A stretch of 7,555 bases of DNA from assembly GCA_945903675.1 (NCBI GenBank), contig CAMDOP010000157.1, positions 1-7,555 of the forward strand, read 5' to 3'. Source of the stretch: Crenothrix polyspora (GTDB lineage Bacteria > Pseudomonadota > Gammaproteobacteria > Methylococcales > Methylomonadaceae). The position numbers and the translations under genes were made by a program. The notes beneath the pieces are model-generated. The model did no database searches and was not told the DNA's origin. It saw only the letters and a list, made by a program, of their open reading frames with translations. Shown here piece after piece: positions 1 through 5,845 of this stretch (position 1 is the stretch's first letter; each line of letters starts with the position of its first letter).

Positions 1-423
1 ATTTCTGTAGTCATGGGCACAAAAAGTGCAGTCGCAAGAGCCAATGAAAATCAAACCCTGCTTAATTATGGCTTTCGTTTTTATGAAACTCACCGATTGT
101 ATGAAGGAAACAAGCCACTGAATGAAGCTAAAATCTGGAAAGGCGCAAGCAAAACCCTTGCATTAGGCCTAACAGAAGATCTTTATGTCACTATTCCACG
201 TCGACTTTATCCAAATCTAAAAGCTGTTTTAAATATTGATAAAAAAATTGTTGCTCCTATCACCGAACACGCGAAACTAGGCTCAGTAAAAGTAACGCTA
301 AAAGATGATTTAATCATTGAGAAAGACTTGGTTGCTTTACAAACTATTGAACAAGGCAATATCTTTAAACGCCTATTTGATAGCGCCATGTTAATGATGG
401 AGAAAACTGATAATGGAAAATAA
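1..423 (+). CDS. dacA: D-alanyl-D-alanine carboxypeptidase (PBP5 type), C-terminal part
   Basis: The frame is open from base 1 and gives the last 140 residues of a DacA/PBP5-type D,D-carboxypeptidase; the start lies upstream of the window. Such enzymes act in the periplasm, removing the terminal D-Ala from peptidoglycan pentapeptides. The visible part begins with the end of the penicillin-binding domain (ISVVMGTKS, then a run ending LLNYGFRFYETHRLY). The all-beta PBP5 C-terminal domain follows (about fragment residues 40-118, with WKG and LYVTIPR). The protein ends in a short amphipathic tail rich in Phe, Leu and Met (IFKRLFDSAMLMMEK), the usual membrane anchor of this family. The catalytic SxxK, SxN and KTG motifs would be upstream and cannot be checked. 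The stop codon lies inside the next gene (11-bp overlap), and the order dacA–dat–ybeD–lipB–lipA supports the call. An internal ATG at 13 is not the real start. Confidence 0.95.
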   Translation: MSVVMGTKSAVARANENQTLLNYGFRFYETHRLYEGNKPLNEAKIWKGASKTLALGLTEDLYVTIPRRLYPNLKAVLNIDKKIVAPITEHAKLGSVKVTLKDDLIIEKDLVALQTIEQGNIFKRLFDSAMLMMEKTDNGK

Positions 424-1255
424 AACAGTTTATCTAAATGGTGATTATATTCCACTGAATGAAGCTAAAGTTTCAGTTTTAGATCGTGGTTTTTTATTTG
501 GTGATGGTGTTTATGAAGTCATACCTGCTTACTCTGGACATCTATTTCATTTTCAAGACCATTTACAACGCTTAGAAAACAGCCTAGCAGGCATACGTCT
601 AGTCAATCCTCACAGCCGCGAGCAATGGCTAGAAATTCTAATTCCATTATTAAATCCTGAATTCGATCAGTATATTTATCTGCAAATTACCCGTGGCGTT
701 GCTACTAAAAGAGATCATGCTTTTCCTGACAGCGTTCCCGCTACTGTTTTTGCCATGTGTTCAAATATCGTACCATTTGTCGGTTTAAATAATGGTATAA
801 AAGCTATTAGCTTGGATGATAGTCGCTGGCAATTTTGCAATATAAAAGCCATTACTCTACTAAGTAATATCTTACACAGACAAGAAGCCATTGATAATGG
901 TTGTGCAGAAGCTTTATTGATTAAAGAAGGTTATGTCGTTGAAGGTGCAGCGAGCAACGTGTTTGCGGTCATTGATGGAATCCTTACGACACCCCCTAAA
1001 AGTAATAGTATTCTACCCGGCATTACCCGAGATGTAATATTGGACATTGCACGAAAGAATGCCATACCCTGTAGTGAAGATAACATTTCTTTCGCTGCTT
1101 TACAGACAGCTAGTGAAATTTGGGTTACAAGCTCCACACGCGAAATAATTCCTGTGGTAGAACTAGACTCTAAACTTGTAGGCGATGGCAAGCCAGGTTC
1201 CGTATGGCATATTGTCAATCATTTATTTCAAGCTTATAAAAAATCCCTATTATGA
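413..1255 (+). CDS. dat: D-amino-acid aminotransferase (class IV PLP fold)
   Basis: This 280-residue protein is a fold-type IV PLP aminotransferase, a family that includes D-amino-acid, branched-chain and aminodeoxychorismate enzymes. Seen: DRGFLFGDGVYEV (24-36), the Schiff-base lysine expected at Lys145 (NIKAITLLSN), Glu177 in VEGAASNVF that pairs with the pyridine nitrogen, LPGITRD (201-207) for phosphate binding, and VTSSTREIIPV near the C-terminus. The motif TRGVATKRDHAFP (93-105) keeps the Arg-x-His pair (Arg100, His102) that in D-alanine aminotransferases binds the substrate carboxylate; branched-chain enzymes lack it. This favours D-Ala + 2-oxoglutarate giving pyruvate + D-Glu in the cytoplasm. 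The start at 413 overlaps dacA by 11 bp and has a GGAG Shine-Dalgarno 10 bases upstream (399-402). Placement between dacA and ybeD suggests use of D-Ala released from the wall, which is inference. Another D-amino acid or amine substrate cannot be excluded. Confidence 0.88.
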   Translation: MENKTVYLNGDYIPLNEAKVSVLDRGFLFGDGVYEVIPAYSGHLFHFQDHLQRLENSLAGIRLVNPHSREQWLEILIPLLNPEFDQYIYLQITRGVATKRDHAFPDSVPATVFAMCSNIVPFVGLNNGIKAISLDDSRWQFCNIKAITLLSNILHRQEAIDNGCAEALLIKEGYVVEGAASNVFAVIDGILTTPPKSNSILPGITRDVILDIARKNAIPCSEDNISFAALQTASEIWVTSSTREIIPVVELDSKLVGDGKPGSVWHIVNHLFQAYKKSLL

Positions 1256-1515
1256 CTGAAGAAACACTTTTTGAGTTTCCCTGCCAATTTCCCATTAAAG
1301 CTATGGGCAAAGCAGATGTAGAGCTTGATTTAATCGTAATAGAAATAGTTCGTCGCCATACCCCTGATCTCGCTGAGGATGCAATGACTTCGCGCCCCAG
1401 CAAAGACGGGAACTTCATGGCAATAACGGTCATTATTGAAGCTAGCAGCAAAAAACAATTAGATGCTATTTACCAAGAGTTAACAGATCACCCTCATGTA
1501 TTGATGGCGCTGTAA
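1252..1515 (+). CDS. ybeD: YbeD family protein (DUF493)
   Basis: This 87-residue protein matches YbeD/DUF493 in length and pattern: an N-terminal LFEFPCQFPIKAMGK (about 7-20), a central RRHTPDL segment with SRPSKDGNFMAITVIIEA, and a C-terminal YQELTDHPHVLMAL. YbeD is a small cytoplasmic alpha/beta protein with an ACT-like ferredoxin fold; I know of no established biochemical role, though it is usually found beside lipB. The ATG overlaps the dat stop as ATGA. No clear Shine-Dalgarno precedes it (the upstream bases are A/T-rich), so translation probably depends on ribosomes finishing dat. A regulatory or ligand-binding role is suggested by the fold only. Family assignment is firm; function is not. 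Confidence 0.93.
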   Translation: MTEETLFEFPCQFPIKAMGKADVELDLIVIEIVRRHTPDLAEDAMTSRPSKDGNFMAITVIIEASSKKQLDAIYQELTDHPHVLMAL

Positions 1516-1567
1516 TAATAAACGATTCATTACTCAAGAATAGCGTCCATATTACCCTAAAACGTTC

Positions 1568-2170
1568 ATGATAATACGTAAGCTAGGATTGCAGGACTAC
1601 ACAATAACTTGGCAAAAGATGCAGCGTTACACTCAGGAGAGATCTAGCGCTTGCCATGACCAATTATGGGTGGTTGAGCACAATCCTGTTTATACCTTAG
1701 GTCTAAATGGAAAGCGTGAGCACCTACTTAATACAGGCAATATCCCAGTAGTCCAATCAGACCGTGGTGGACAAGCTACTTATCATGGTCCTGGTCAACT
1801 GGTAATCTATACTTTATTTGATATTAAGCGCCTACAGTTGAACATACGTGAACTAGTTACCTTACTAGAGAGCTCTATGGTTAGCACATTAGCAGAATAT
1901 GGTATTTCTGCTAATGCAAAAATTGATGCTCCAGGTGCTTATGTTGAAGAAAAAAAGATTGGCTCGATCGGCTTAAGAATTAAAAAAAATTTTAGCTACC
2001 ATGGGCTGAGTCTAAACAATAATATGGATTTACAGCCCTTTGATCATATTAATACCTGCGGTTATTCGGACCTAAAAGTCACACAATTATCTGACTTAGA
2101 TGTTAACATCAGCACCAATCAACTTGCAGACACCCTCGTCCGCACTATAACCACAACTTTATCAAAATGA
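1568..2170 (+). CDS. lipB: Octanoyl-[acyl-carrier-protein]:protein octanoyltransferase LipB
   Basis: LipB moves the octanoyl group from acyl carrier protein to a lysine of lipoyl domains (E2 subunits of 2-oxoacid dehydrogenases, GcvH), the first step of lipoate assembly in the cytoplasm. The 200-residue length is near the usual size. Seen: LWVVEHNPVYTLG (33-45), the signature RGGQATYHGPGQLVIY (66-81), GAYVEEKKIGSIGLR (123-137) with the catalytic lysine Lys130, and INTCGYSDLKV (161-171) with the acyl-accepting cysteine Cys164. The more common form of the last motif is INPCGY, so Thr replaces Pro here. The start is the first ATG after an in-frame stop at 1541-1543 and its N-terminus (IIRKLGLQDY) aligns with known LipB proteins. 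No recognisable Shine-Dalgarno lies upstream. A 52-bp A/T-rich gap separates it from ybeD, with no convincing promoter or hairpin. It overlaps lipA by 4 bp. Confidence 0.97.
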   Translation: MIIRKLGLQDYTITWQKMQRYTQERSSACHDQLWVVEHNPVYTLGLNGKREHLLNTGNIPVVQSDRGGQATYHGPGQLVIYTLFDIKRLQLNIRELVTLLESSMVSTLAEYGISANAKIDAPGAYVEEKKIGSIGLRIKKNFSYHGLSLNNNMDLQPFDHINTCGYSDLKVTQLSDLDVNISTNQLADTLVRTITTTLSK

Positions 2171-3123
2171 CCATTCAAGCCCCTTCGCGCTCTACTCCTG
2201 AATCCCATCAACGCAGCGCTGAAAAATTGGCTCGTATACCAATAAAAGTAGAGCCTTCTGATACCGTGTTACGGAAACCTGACTGGATAAGGGTAAAGTT
2301 ATCAGCCAGTAATGAAGTTACAAAAATAAAACAGTTATTGCGTGAACACAAGCTACATACGGTTTGTGAAGAGGCGGCCTGCCCTAACCTCAGCGAGTGC
2401 TTTCAACACGGCACAGCAACCTTCATGATTATGGGTGACTTATGTACCCGTCGCTGTCCTTTTTGTGATGTAGCCCATGGTAAGCCACTAGCCCTTGATA
2501 TCGACGAACCACAAAGCTTAGCCGATGCCATTAAAGCCATGGCCTTAAAATATGTAGTCATTACTTCAGTGGATCGTGATGATTTAAGAGATGGGGGAGC
2601 TGGACATTTTGCAGACTGCATCAAGAAGATACGACTGCAAACGCCCTCTACCAAAATTGAAATATTAGTACCTGATTTTCGTGGTCGTATCGATAAAGCA
2701 GTAGCCATTCTTGCCTTAGAACCCTGCGATGTATTCAACCATAACTTAGAAACCGTCCCTAGACTTTATAAAAAAGTGCGTCCAGGTGCGGACTATCTAG
2801 GCTCATTAGAATTACTAAGAAAATATAGTATTGCCCAGCCAACCACTCCAACAAAATCAGGACTTATGTTAGGCGTAGGGGAAGAACAAGAAGAAGTTCA
2901 TCAAGTCATGAGAGACTTAATAGCTAACGGCTGTTCAATGCTAACACTAGGTCAATATCTTCAACCGACTAAAGCCCATTTGCCGGTACTTCGCTATATT
3001 ACTCCAGAGCAATTTGATGAATACGGCGTAGTTGCTAAGCAATTAGGCTTTAAACAAGTTGCTAGCGCACCCATGGTAAGATCCTCTTATCATGCTGACT
3101 TACAAGCTCAAGCTATTATTTAA
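2167..3123 (+). CDS. lipA: Lipoyl synthase LipA (radical SAM)
   Basis: LipA inserts two sulfur atoms at C6 and C8 of protein-bound octanoate, completing the lipoyl cofactor on the substrate made by LipB. The 318-residue product carries both iron-sulfur sites: the auxiliary cluster motif C-x4-C-x5-C (Cys67, Cys72, Cys78 in CEEAACPNLSEC), whose cluster is consumed as sulfur donor, and the radical-SAM motif C-x3-C-x2-C (Cys93, Cys97, Cys100 in CTRRCPFC). The C-terminal RSSYHAD (305-311) carries the conserved serine that ligates the auxiliary cluster. DVAHGKP, VVITSVDRDDLRDGGA, FNHNLETV, KSGLMLGVGE and LTLGQYLQP are all present. The N-terminal 40 residues are polar and variable, as usual. Its ATG overlaps the lipB stop (ATGA) with no evident Shine-Dalgarno, so translation is probably coupled. 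It is the last gene of the + strand block. Confidence 0.98.
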   Translation: MTIQAPSRSTPESHQRSAEKLARIPIKVEPSDTVLRKPDWIRVKLSASNEVTKIKQLLREHKLHTVCEEAACPNLSECFQHGTATFMIMGDLCTRRCPFCDVAHGKPLALDIDEPQSLADAIKAMALKYVVITSVDRDDLRDGGAGHFADCIKKIRLQTPSTKIEILVPDFRGRIDKAVAILALEPCDVFNHNLETVPRLYKKVRPGADYLGSLELLRKYSIAQPTTPTKSGLMLGVGEEQEEVHQVMRDLIANGCSMLTLGQYLQPTKAHLPVLRYITPEQFDEYGVVAKQLGFKQVASAPMVRSSYHADLQAQAII

Positions 3124-3125
3124 TA

Positions 3126-3146
3126 ACTAACGTTAGTGCGTAACGT
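3126..3146 (+). terminator. Weak hairpin after lipA, possible + strand terminator
   Basis: Three bases past the lipA stop is a perfect 12-base palindrome (3126-3137, ACTAACGTTAGT). It overlaps an alternative hairpin with arms ACGTTA (3130-3135) and TAACGT (3141-3146) and a GTGCG loop. The bases after it are T-rich (GATTTTCTCT). The stems are short and AT-rich, so this would be a weak terminator at best. The GC-rich structures further down may stop lipA transcripts instead. The hairpins are seen directly; the terminator role is inferred from position. Confidence 0.3.
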
Positions 3147-3160
3147 CGATTTTCTCTCGT

Positions 3161-3374
3161 TTGCCGCGCCGAGCACTGCAGATTTTGTTGGGATTAGCCC
3201 GAAGGTGCGCGGCATGGATGCCGCGCGTCGGTAGGAGGGCAGGACGCCCTCTCTACCGCCCCCCGACAAAACCGAGGAGCGCAGGAAGAAGCGGCAATCG
3301 AGCCGCCTTTTCTTTGGGTACTTTCTAAAGGCTGCGCAAAAGAAAGTACCTCGCCTTCGGGTGCGAATACCCGA
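3161..3374. repeat. GC-rich palindromic intergenic element (probable dispersed repeat)
   Basis: This stretch is about 60-65% G+C in its core, against roughly 40% for the genes around it, and is built from inverted repeats. A nested set closes a branched structure: TTGCCGC (3161-3167) with GCGGCAA (3291-3297), CTGC (3176-3179) with GCAG (3281-3284), and TTTTGTTGGG (3183-3192) with CCCGACAAAA (3262-3271, one T-G wobble). Inside lie two hairpins: GCGCGGCAT/ATGCCGCGC (3207-3226) and a CGGTAG-GAGGGC stem with one bulge (3229-3258). Outside lie a 10-bp perfect stem GGTACTTTCT/AGAAAGTACC (3317-3350) and TCGGGT/ACCCGA (3357-3374). GCGGC/GCCGC (3291-3306) is a competing hairpin. From memory, very similar GC-rich intergenic elements recur in many gammaproteobacterial chromosomes and give rise to spurious short ORFs; this window has one copy, so repetition cannot be shown here. 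No protein is credibly encoded. The outer limits are approximate. Confidence 0.7.
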
Positions 3375-3377
3375 TAC

Positions 3378-3400
3378 AAAAAAACCGTCGCAATAGCGAC
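3378..3400 (-). terminator. Intrinsic terminator of the DUF2333–DUF4389 unit
   Basis: Read on the minus strand, a stem GTCGC–TATT–GCGAC (3400 to 3387) is followed by GG and then seven T (3384 to 3378). It begins 8 bases past the stop codon of the DUF4389 gene. A short GC-rich stem plus U-tract right after the last gene of the block is the standard layout of a Rho-independent terminator. The stem is only 5 bp, so strength may be moderate. There is no T-tract in the + direction, so it would act one way only. Confidence 0.72.
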
Positions 3401-3407
3401 CTCATGA

Positions 3408-3707
3408 CTACTCTTTAGGTAGTTGTAATTCTGCGGTTAAATTCCATTCCGAAAAAGGAAACGGCCTCGTTTCCGTATTGAATGTCAAAAACAACAATAT
3501 ATGATAAGTGTAGACCGAAAGGCTACGACCAAAATTTAAAATATTGGGATTCGCTTTTCCTGTCAACAAGGTAGAAGCGACTTGCAGCAGAATAACAAAC
3601 CACAATGTCATTCTAACCAAAGAACCAATTGCAGCAAAAATTAGCATAAAGAATATGCGCTTCCAAGTATTTAACTGCGTCAGATTATAATTAATTTGCT
3701 CATCCAT
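3408..3707 (-). CDS. DUF4389 family small membrane protein
   Basis: This 99-residue protein matches the DUF4389 pattern as I know it: a hydrophobic N-terminal half, then LLTGKANPNILNFGRSLSVYTYHILLFLTFNTE and the characteristic RPFPFSEW (81-88). Membrane-spanning segments are likely at about 18-48 (long enough for one extended or two tight helices, with Arg32 in the middle) and about 62-76. It is an inner-membrane protein of unknown function. The start follows the DUF2333 stop by 6 bp. A GAGG Shine-Dalgarno (complement of 3718-3721, 10-base spacer) lies within the last codons of DUF2333, so the two are co-transcribed and probably translationally linked. An intrinsic terminator follows directly. 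Pairing with DUF2333 suggests a shared envelope role, which is inference. No enzymatic motif is visible. Confidence 0.88.
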   Translation of the reverse strand: MDEQINYNLTQLNTWKRIFFMLIFAAIGSLVRMTLWFVILLQVASTLLTGKANPNILNFGRSLSVYTYHILLFLTFNTETRPFPFSEWNLTAELQLPKE

Positions 3708-3713
3708 AAAGAC

Positions 3714-4829
3714 TTAACCTCTATTCATAATGTCACGCAAATCAAGTGCCGCAGCATTAGCTCTGGAGATATAATTAGCCATAGTCAGTGAATAATTGGC
3801 AAACAAACCATAACCACTGCCATCTAAAATCATTGGGCTTAAAATCGGGGTCAAAGCATTTTCCATCGCTTTAATCATGATATCAACCGTACGCATGGCC
3901 CGCTTATCTAGAAGGATGTCAGCAAAGTCATGTTTAATCGCTCTTAATATATGCAATAAAGCCCAACTTGCGCCCCTAGCTTCATAGAAAATATCGTCTA
4001 TTTCTAGCCAAGATACTTTAGTAATTGGCGTGCCTTTTTCATCGGCAGCTAATTTTTCAATATCAGAAAGTCCTGGCCCATAGTTACCACCGGCACTATT
4101 AGCTGTCAAACGAGTAGACAAGCCACCTAAACGTTTAATAACAACTTCAGTGTACTGCCAGAGATTGTCAGCTCTTGAATAAAACTGTGCTTTCTTAACC
4201 GGACCACCGTATTTTTGCAAACGAGACATGTATTTATGCAAAGACTCTATGCCTTTTTGATACTCGGCTTCGGTAGAGGGTAAGGCCCATGAATTATGTT
4301 CATAATAAAAATAAGGTTCTGCTATTGCTAAATCTGGATCTTCAGCTGATTGTGATTGATCCCTAGCAAAATGATTTCTTAAGGCCGTAGTAGCATCACG
4401 CAACATAACCAGAGCGCCATATTCCCAATTAGATATGTTATCTAGAAATACACCAGGGGGAACGACATCATTAGTGATATAACCGCCACTTTTATGCAAG
4501 AGAACTTCGGCAATATGAGCTAAGGAGTTGGTATAAACGTAACCTATTGGCATTTCCGAAATATCAAGATCTTCTGCTGGCTTGCGTGTCTCATCTAAAG
4601 TCTTATGAGCCACTTCTGTTGGAGCTGAACTATGACTCCCTTGACCAGTCTCTGCCTTTGATTCTTCAGAGCGCTTATGAGCTTCTTCTAATATATTGAA
4701 CTGACCTGGTTCGCTACCCCACCAGGCGCCCAATATTACAAGTACAATTAGTACGACCAAGGTAAGCATACCAAAGCCCCAAAGTATCCCTTTAGATTTT
4801 ACGTCATCCATTGTATCGCTTGCTGCCAT
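3714..4829 (-). CDS. DUF2333 family membrane-anchored protein
   Basis: This 371-residue protein belongs to the DUF2333 family by overall pattern; no function is established to my knowledge. It has a short polar N-terminus, one hydrophobic anchor (about 14-36, ending AWWG), a charged low-complexity linker (about 48-90, rich in Glu, Lys and Ser), then a mostly helical domain expected outside the inner membrane. Conserved-looking stretches are GGYITNDVVPPGVFLDN (115-131), EDPDLAIAEP (163-172), YSRADNLW (217-224), WLEIDDIFYEARGASWALLH (274-293) and GSGYGLFANYSLTMANYISR (337-356). There is no signal-peptidase site, so it should stay as a bitopic protein. The start at 4829 has an AGGA Shine-Dalgarno 8 bases upstream (complement of 4838-4841); Met7 is a weaker alternative. 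It is the first gene of a two-gene unit with DUF4389. A 107-bp gap after xerC makes separate transcription likely. Confidence 0.9.
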   Translation of the reverse strand: MAASDTMDDVKSKGILWGFGMLTLVVLIVLVILGAWWGSEPGQFNILEEAHKRSEESKAETGQGSHSSAPTEVAHKTLDETRKPAEDLDISEMPIGYVYTNSLAHIAEVLLHKSGGYITNDVVPPGVFLDNISNWEYGALVMLRDATTALRNHFARDQSQSAEDPDLAIAEPYFYYEHNSWALPSTEAEYQKGIESLHKYMSRLQKYGGPVKKAQFYSRADNLWQYTEVVIKRLGGLSTRLTANSAGGNYGPGLSDIEKLAADEKGTPITKVSWLEIDDIFYEARGASWALLHILRAIKHDFADILLDKRAMRTVDIMIKAMENALTPILSPMILDGSGYGLFANYSLTMANYISRANAAALDLRDIMNRG

Positions 4830-4874
4830 TTCCGCTATCCTATAATAAGGTTATCTCTGATAAAACAGACTGCT

Positions 4875-4902
4875 TTTATATACATATTGAGTGACATGTT
4901 AG
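4875..4902 (-). promoter_or_regulatory. Candidate sigma-70 promoter for DUF2333–DUF4389
   Basis: In the AT-rich 107-bp gap between xerC and DUF2333, the minus strand shows a -35-like CTAACA (complement of 4897-4902, 4 of 6 consensus bases), a 16-base spacer and a -10-like TATAAA (complement of 4875-4880, 5 of 6). Transcription would begin near 4868, giving a leader of about 40 bases that contains the Shine-Dalgarno at 4838-4841. The -10 lies in a TATGTATATAAAA run, so the exact hexamer could shift. AT-rich gaps give chance matches. The absence of a terminator after xerC means read-through from upstream is also possible. Confidence 0.35.
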
Positions 4903-4936
4903 CAGACTTTTAATTCGTTTGCCTAAGAAGGCGATG

Positions 4937-5845
4937 CTAATCAGGTTTTTTTTTTGCTCTTGGATGTGCATTATCATAGACCTCAGCCAAATGTTGAAAA
5001 TCAAGATGCGTATATATCTGGGTTGTTGAAATATTACTATGTCCAAGCAATTCCTGCACTGCCCTTAAATCTTGACTAGCCTCAAGTAAATGACTAGCAA
5101 AAGAATGCCTTAGCATATGCGGGTAAATGTGCTCAGCAATACCTTTTTTCTTACACCACAATGCCAACCTTAACTCAACACTACGCTGTCCAAGCCGCTT
5201 GCCACGTGTTGTTACAAACACAGCAAGCTCTGAAGTGGGAGTGTTTTTCATGCGTTGCTGCAACCAACGATTAAGTGCAGCTATTGCTTTAGTTCCAATA
5301 GGCAACAATCTTGATTTCCCACCTTTACCAGAACGTACTAACAGTGCTTGGTCGTGCAAATCAATATCTTCTAAATTAAGAGCCGTGAGTTCACTAAGAC
5401 GTAACCCAGATGAATAAAACAACTCAAACATTGCCACATCTCTTATTTCAAGCACTGAACTTGCCCCCGCCTCTAGTAAACCATTAATCTGATCTACATC
5501 TAAGGTTTTAGGCAAAGTCTTAACTTGTTTAGGTGCTTTTACATACTGAGCCGGATTAATATCTGCACATCGGTTTTTCAACAAGAAACCATAAAAGCTA
5601 CGTATAGCAGACAACTCCCTTTGCAGACTACTACTTCCCATACCTTGTCTGTGCCTACTCGCAATATGTGCCCGAATATCACTTTGAGTGACAACAGACC
5701 ATTGCTGTATAGCTTTATCGACACAATAGCTTTGTAAGCGCTTAATATCCCTTTGATAGTTTGCAACAGTATGACTAGAGGCACGCTTTTCTACTGTTAA
5801 TTGTTCCAAAAACCCAACTAACAACTGCTCTTGATCAGCCAACAT
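4937..5845 (-). CDS. xerC: Site-specific tyrosine recombinase XerC
   Basis: XerC works with XerD at the dif site to resolve chromosome dimers at cell division. The 302-residue length is typical. The N-terminal SAM-like core-binding domain (about 1-95) contains SSHTVANYQRDI (23-34) and LQRELSAIRSFYGFLL (74-89). The catalytic domain keeps all expected residues: Arg149 (SSGLRLSEL), the beta-hairpin lysine in RSGKGGKSR (Lys174 most likely), His243 and Arg246 (PHMLRHSFASHLLE), His269 (LLGHSNISTTQIYTHL) and the nucleophile Tyr278. XerC rather than XerD is called from the lysA–dapF–DUF484–xerC context, since xerD usually sits with dsbC. The start overlaps DUF484 by 11 bp with no clear Shine-Dalgarno, implying coupled translation. 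The last codons contain a run of ten A (see separate entry). Mobile-element integrases share this fold, but size, context and intact motifs all point to the housekeeping enzyme. Confidence 0.96.
   Translation of the reverse strand: MLADQEQLLVGFLEQLTVEKRASSHTVANYQRDIKRLQSYCVDKAIQQWSVVTQSDIRAHIASRHRQGMGSSSLQRELSAIRSFYGFLLKNRCADINPAQYVKAPKQVKTLPKTLDVDQINGLLEAGASSVLEIRDVAMFELFYSSGLRLSELTALNLEDIDLHDQALLVRSGKGGKSRLLPIGTKAIAALNRWLQQRMKNTPTSELAVFVTTRGKRLGQRSVELRLALWCKKKGIAEHIYPHMLRHSFASHLLEASQDLRAVQELLGHSNISTTQIYTHLDFQHLAEVYDNAHPRAKKKPD
4946..4955 (-). repeat. Ten-base poly-A tract in the 3' end of xerC
   Basis: The coding strand of xerC has ten consecutive A (T10 on the + strand) encoding the end of Ala299? 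no, read as GCA followed by three AAA lysine codons, residues 298-300 being the three lysines, just before the final Pro-Asp-stop. Homopolymers of this length are prone to replication or transcriptional slippage. Losing one A would extend the protein by about 20 residues into the gap downstream; gaining one would end it at Lys-Lys-Lys-Thr. Catalytic residues lie upstream and would be unaffected. Confidence 0.9.

Noticed and set aside
931..1218. Open frames antisense to dat, ybeD, lipA, xerC and dapF (also about 1215-1451, 2403-2738, 5127-5417, 5525-5784, 6139-6417, 7081-7299)
   Set aside because: Each lies inside a confidently identified gene on the other strand or in another frame, has no recognisable domain, and shows the low-complexity composition expected of a shadow frame.
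413..1255. Assignment of the class IV aminotransferase as IlvE or PabC
   Set aside because: The Arg-x-His-x-Phe-Pro motif, close overall likeness to D-alanine aminotransferases and position beside dacA favour Dat. PabC would be expected near fabF, mltG or tmk.
3207..3226. Perfect 9-bp inverted repeat as a terminator for lipA
   Set aside because: No T-tract follows on either strand and the loop is only two bases. It fits better as one arm of the larger structured element.
3194..3379. A 61-codon open frame on the minus strand inside the GC-rich element
   Set aside because: It is rich in Cys, Arg, Pro and Ala, crosses the hairpin arms and has no family resemblance. Its frame exists because the element is GC-rich. 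I recall the same kind of short frame being mis-annotated wherever such elements occur.
4921..4955. GCCT–AAGA–AGGC hairpin followed by T10 as a + strand terminator
   Set aside because: The stem is only 4 bp and the T-tract is 13 bases beyond it. The T-tract is the complement of lysine codons in xerC, and no + strand gene ends here.
4937..5845. Tyrosine recombinase as the integrase of a mobile element
   Set aside because: Length, intact Xer motifs and overlap with DUF484 and dapF identify housekeeping XerC. There is no attachment-site duplication, tRNA or cargo nearby.
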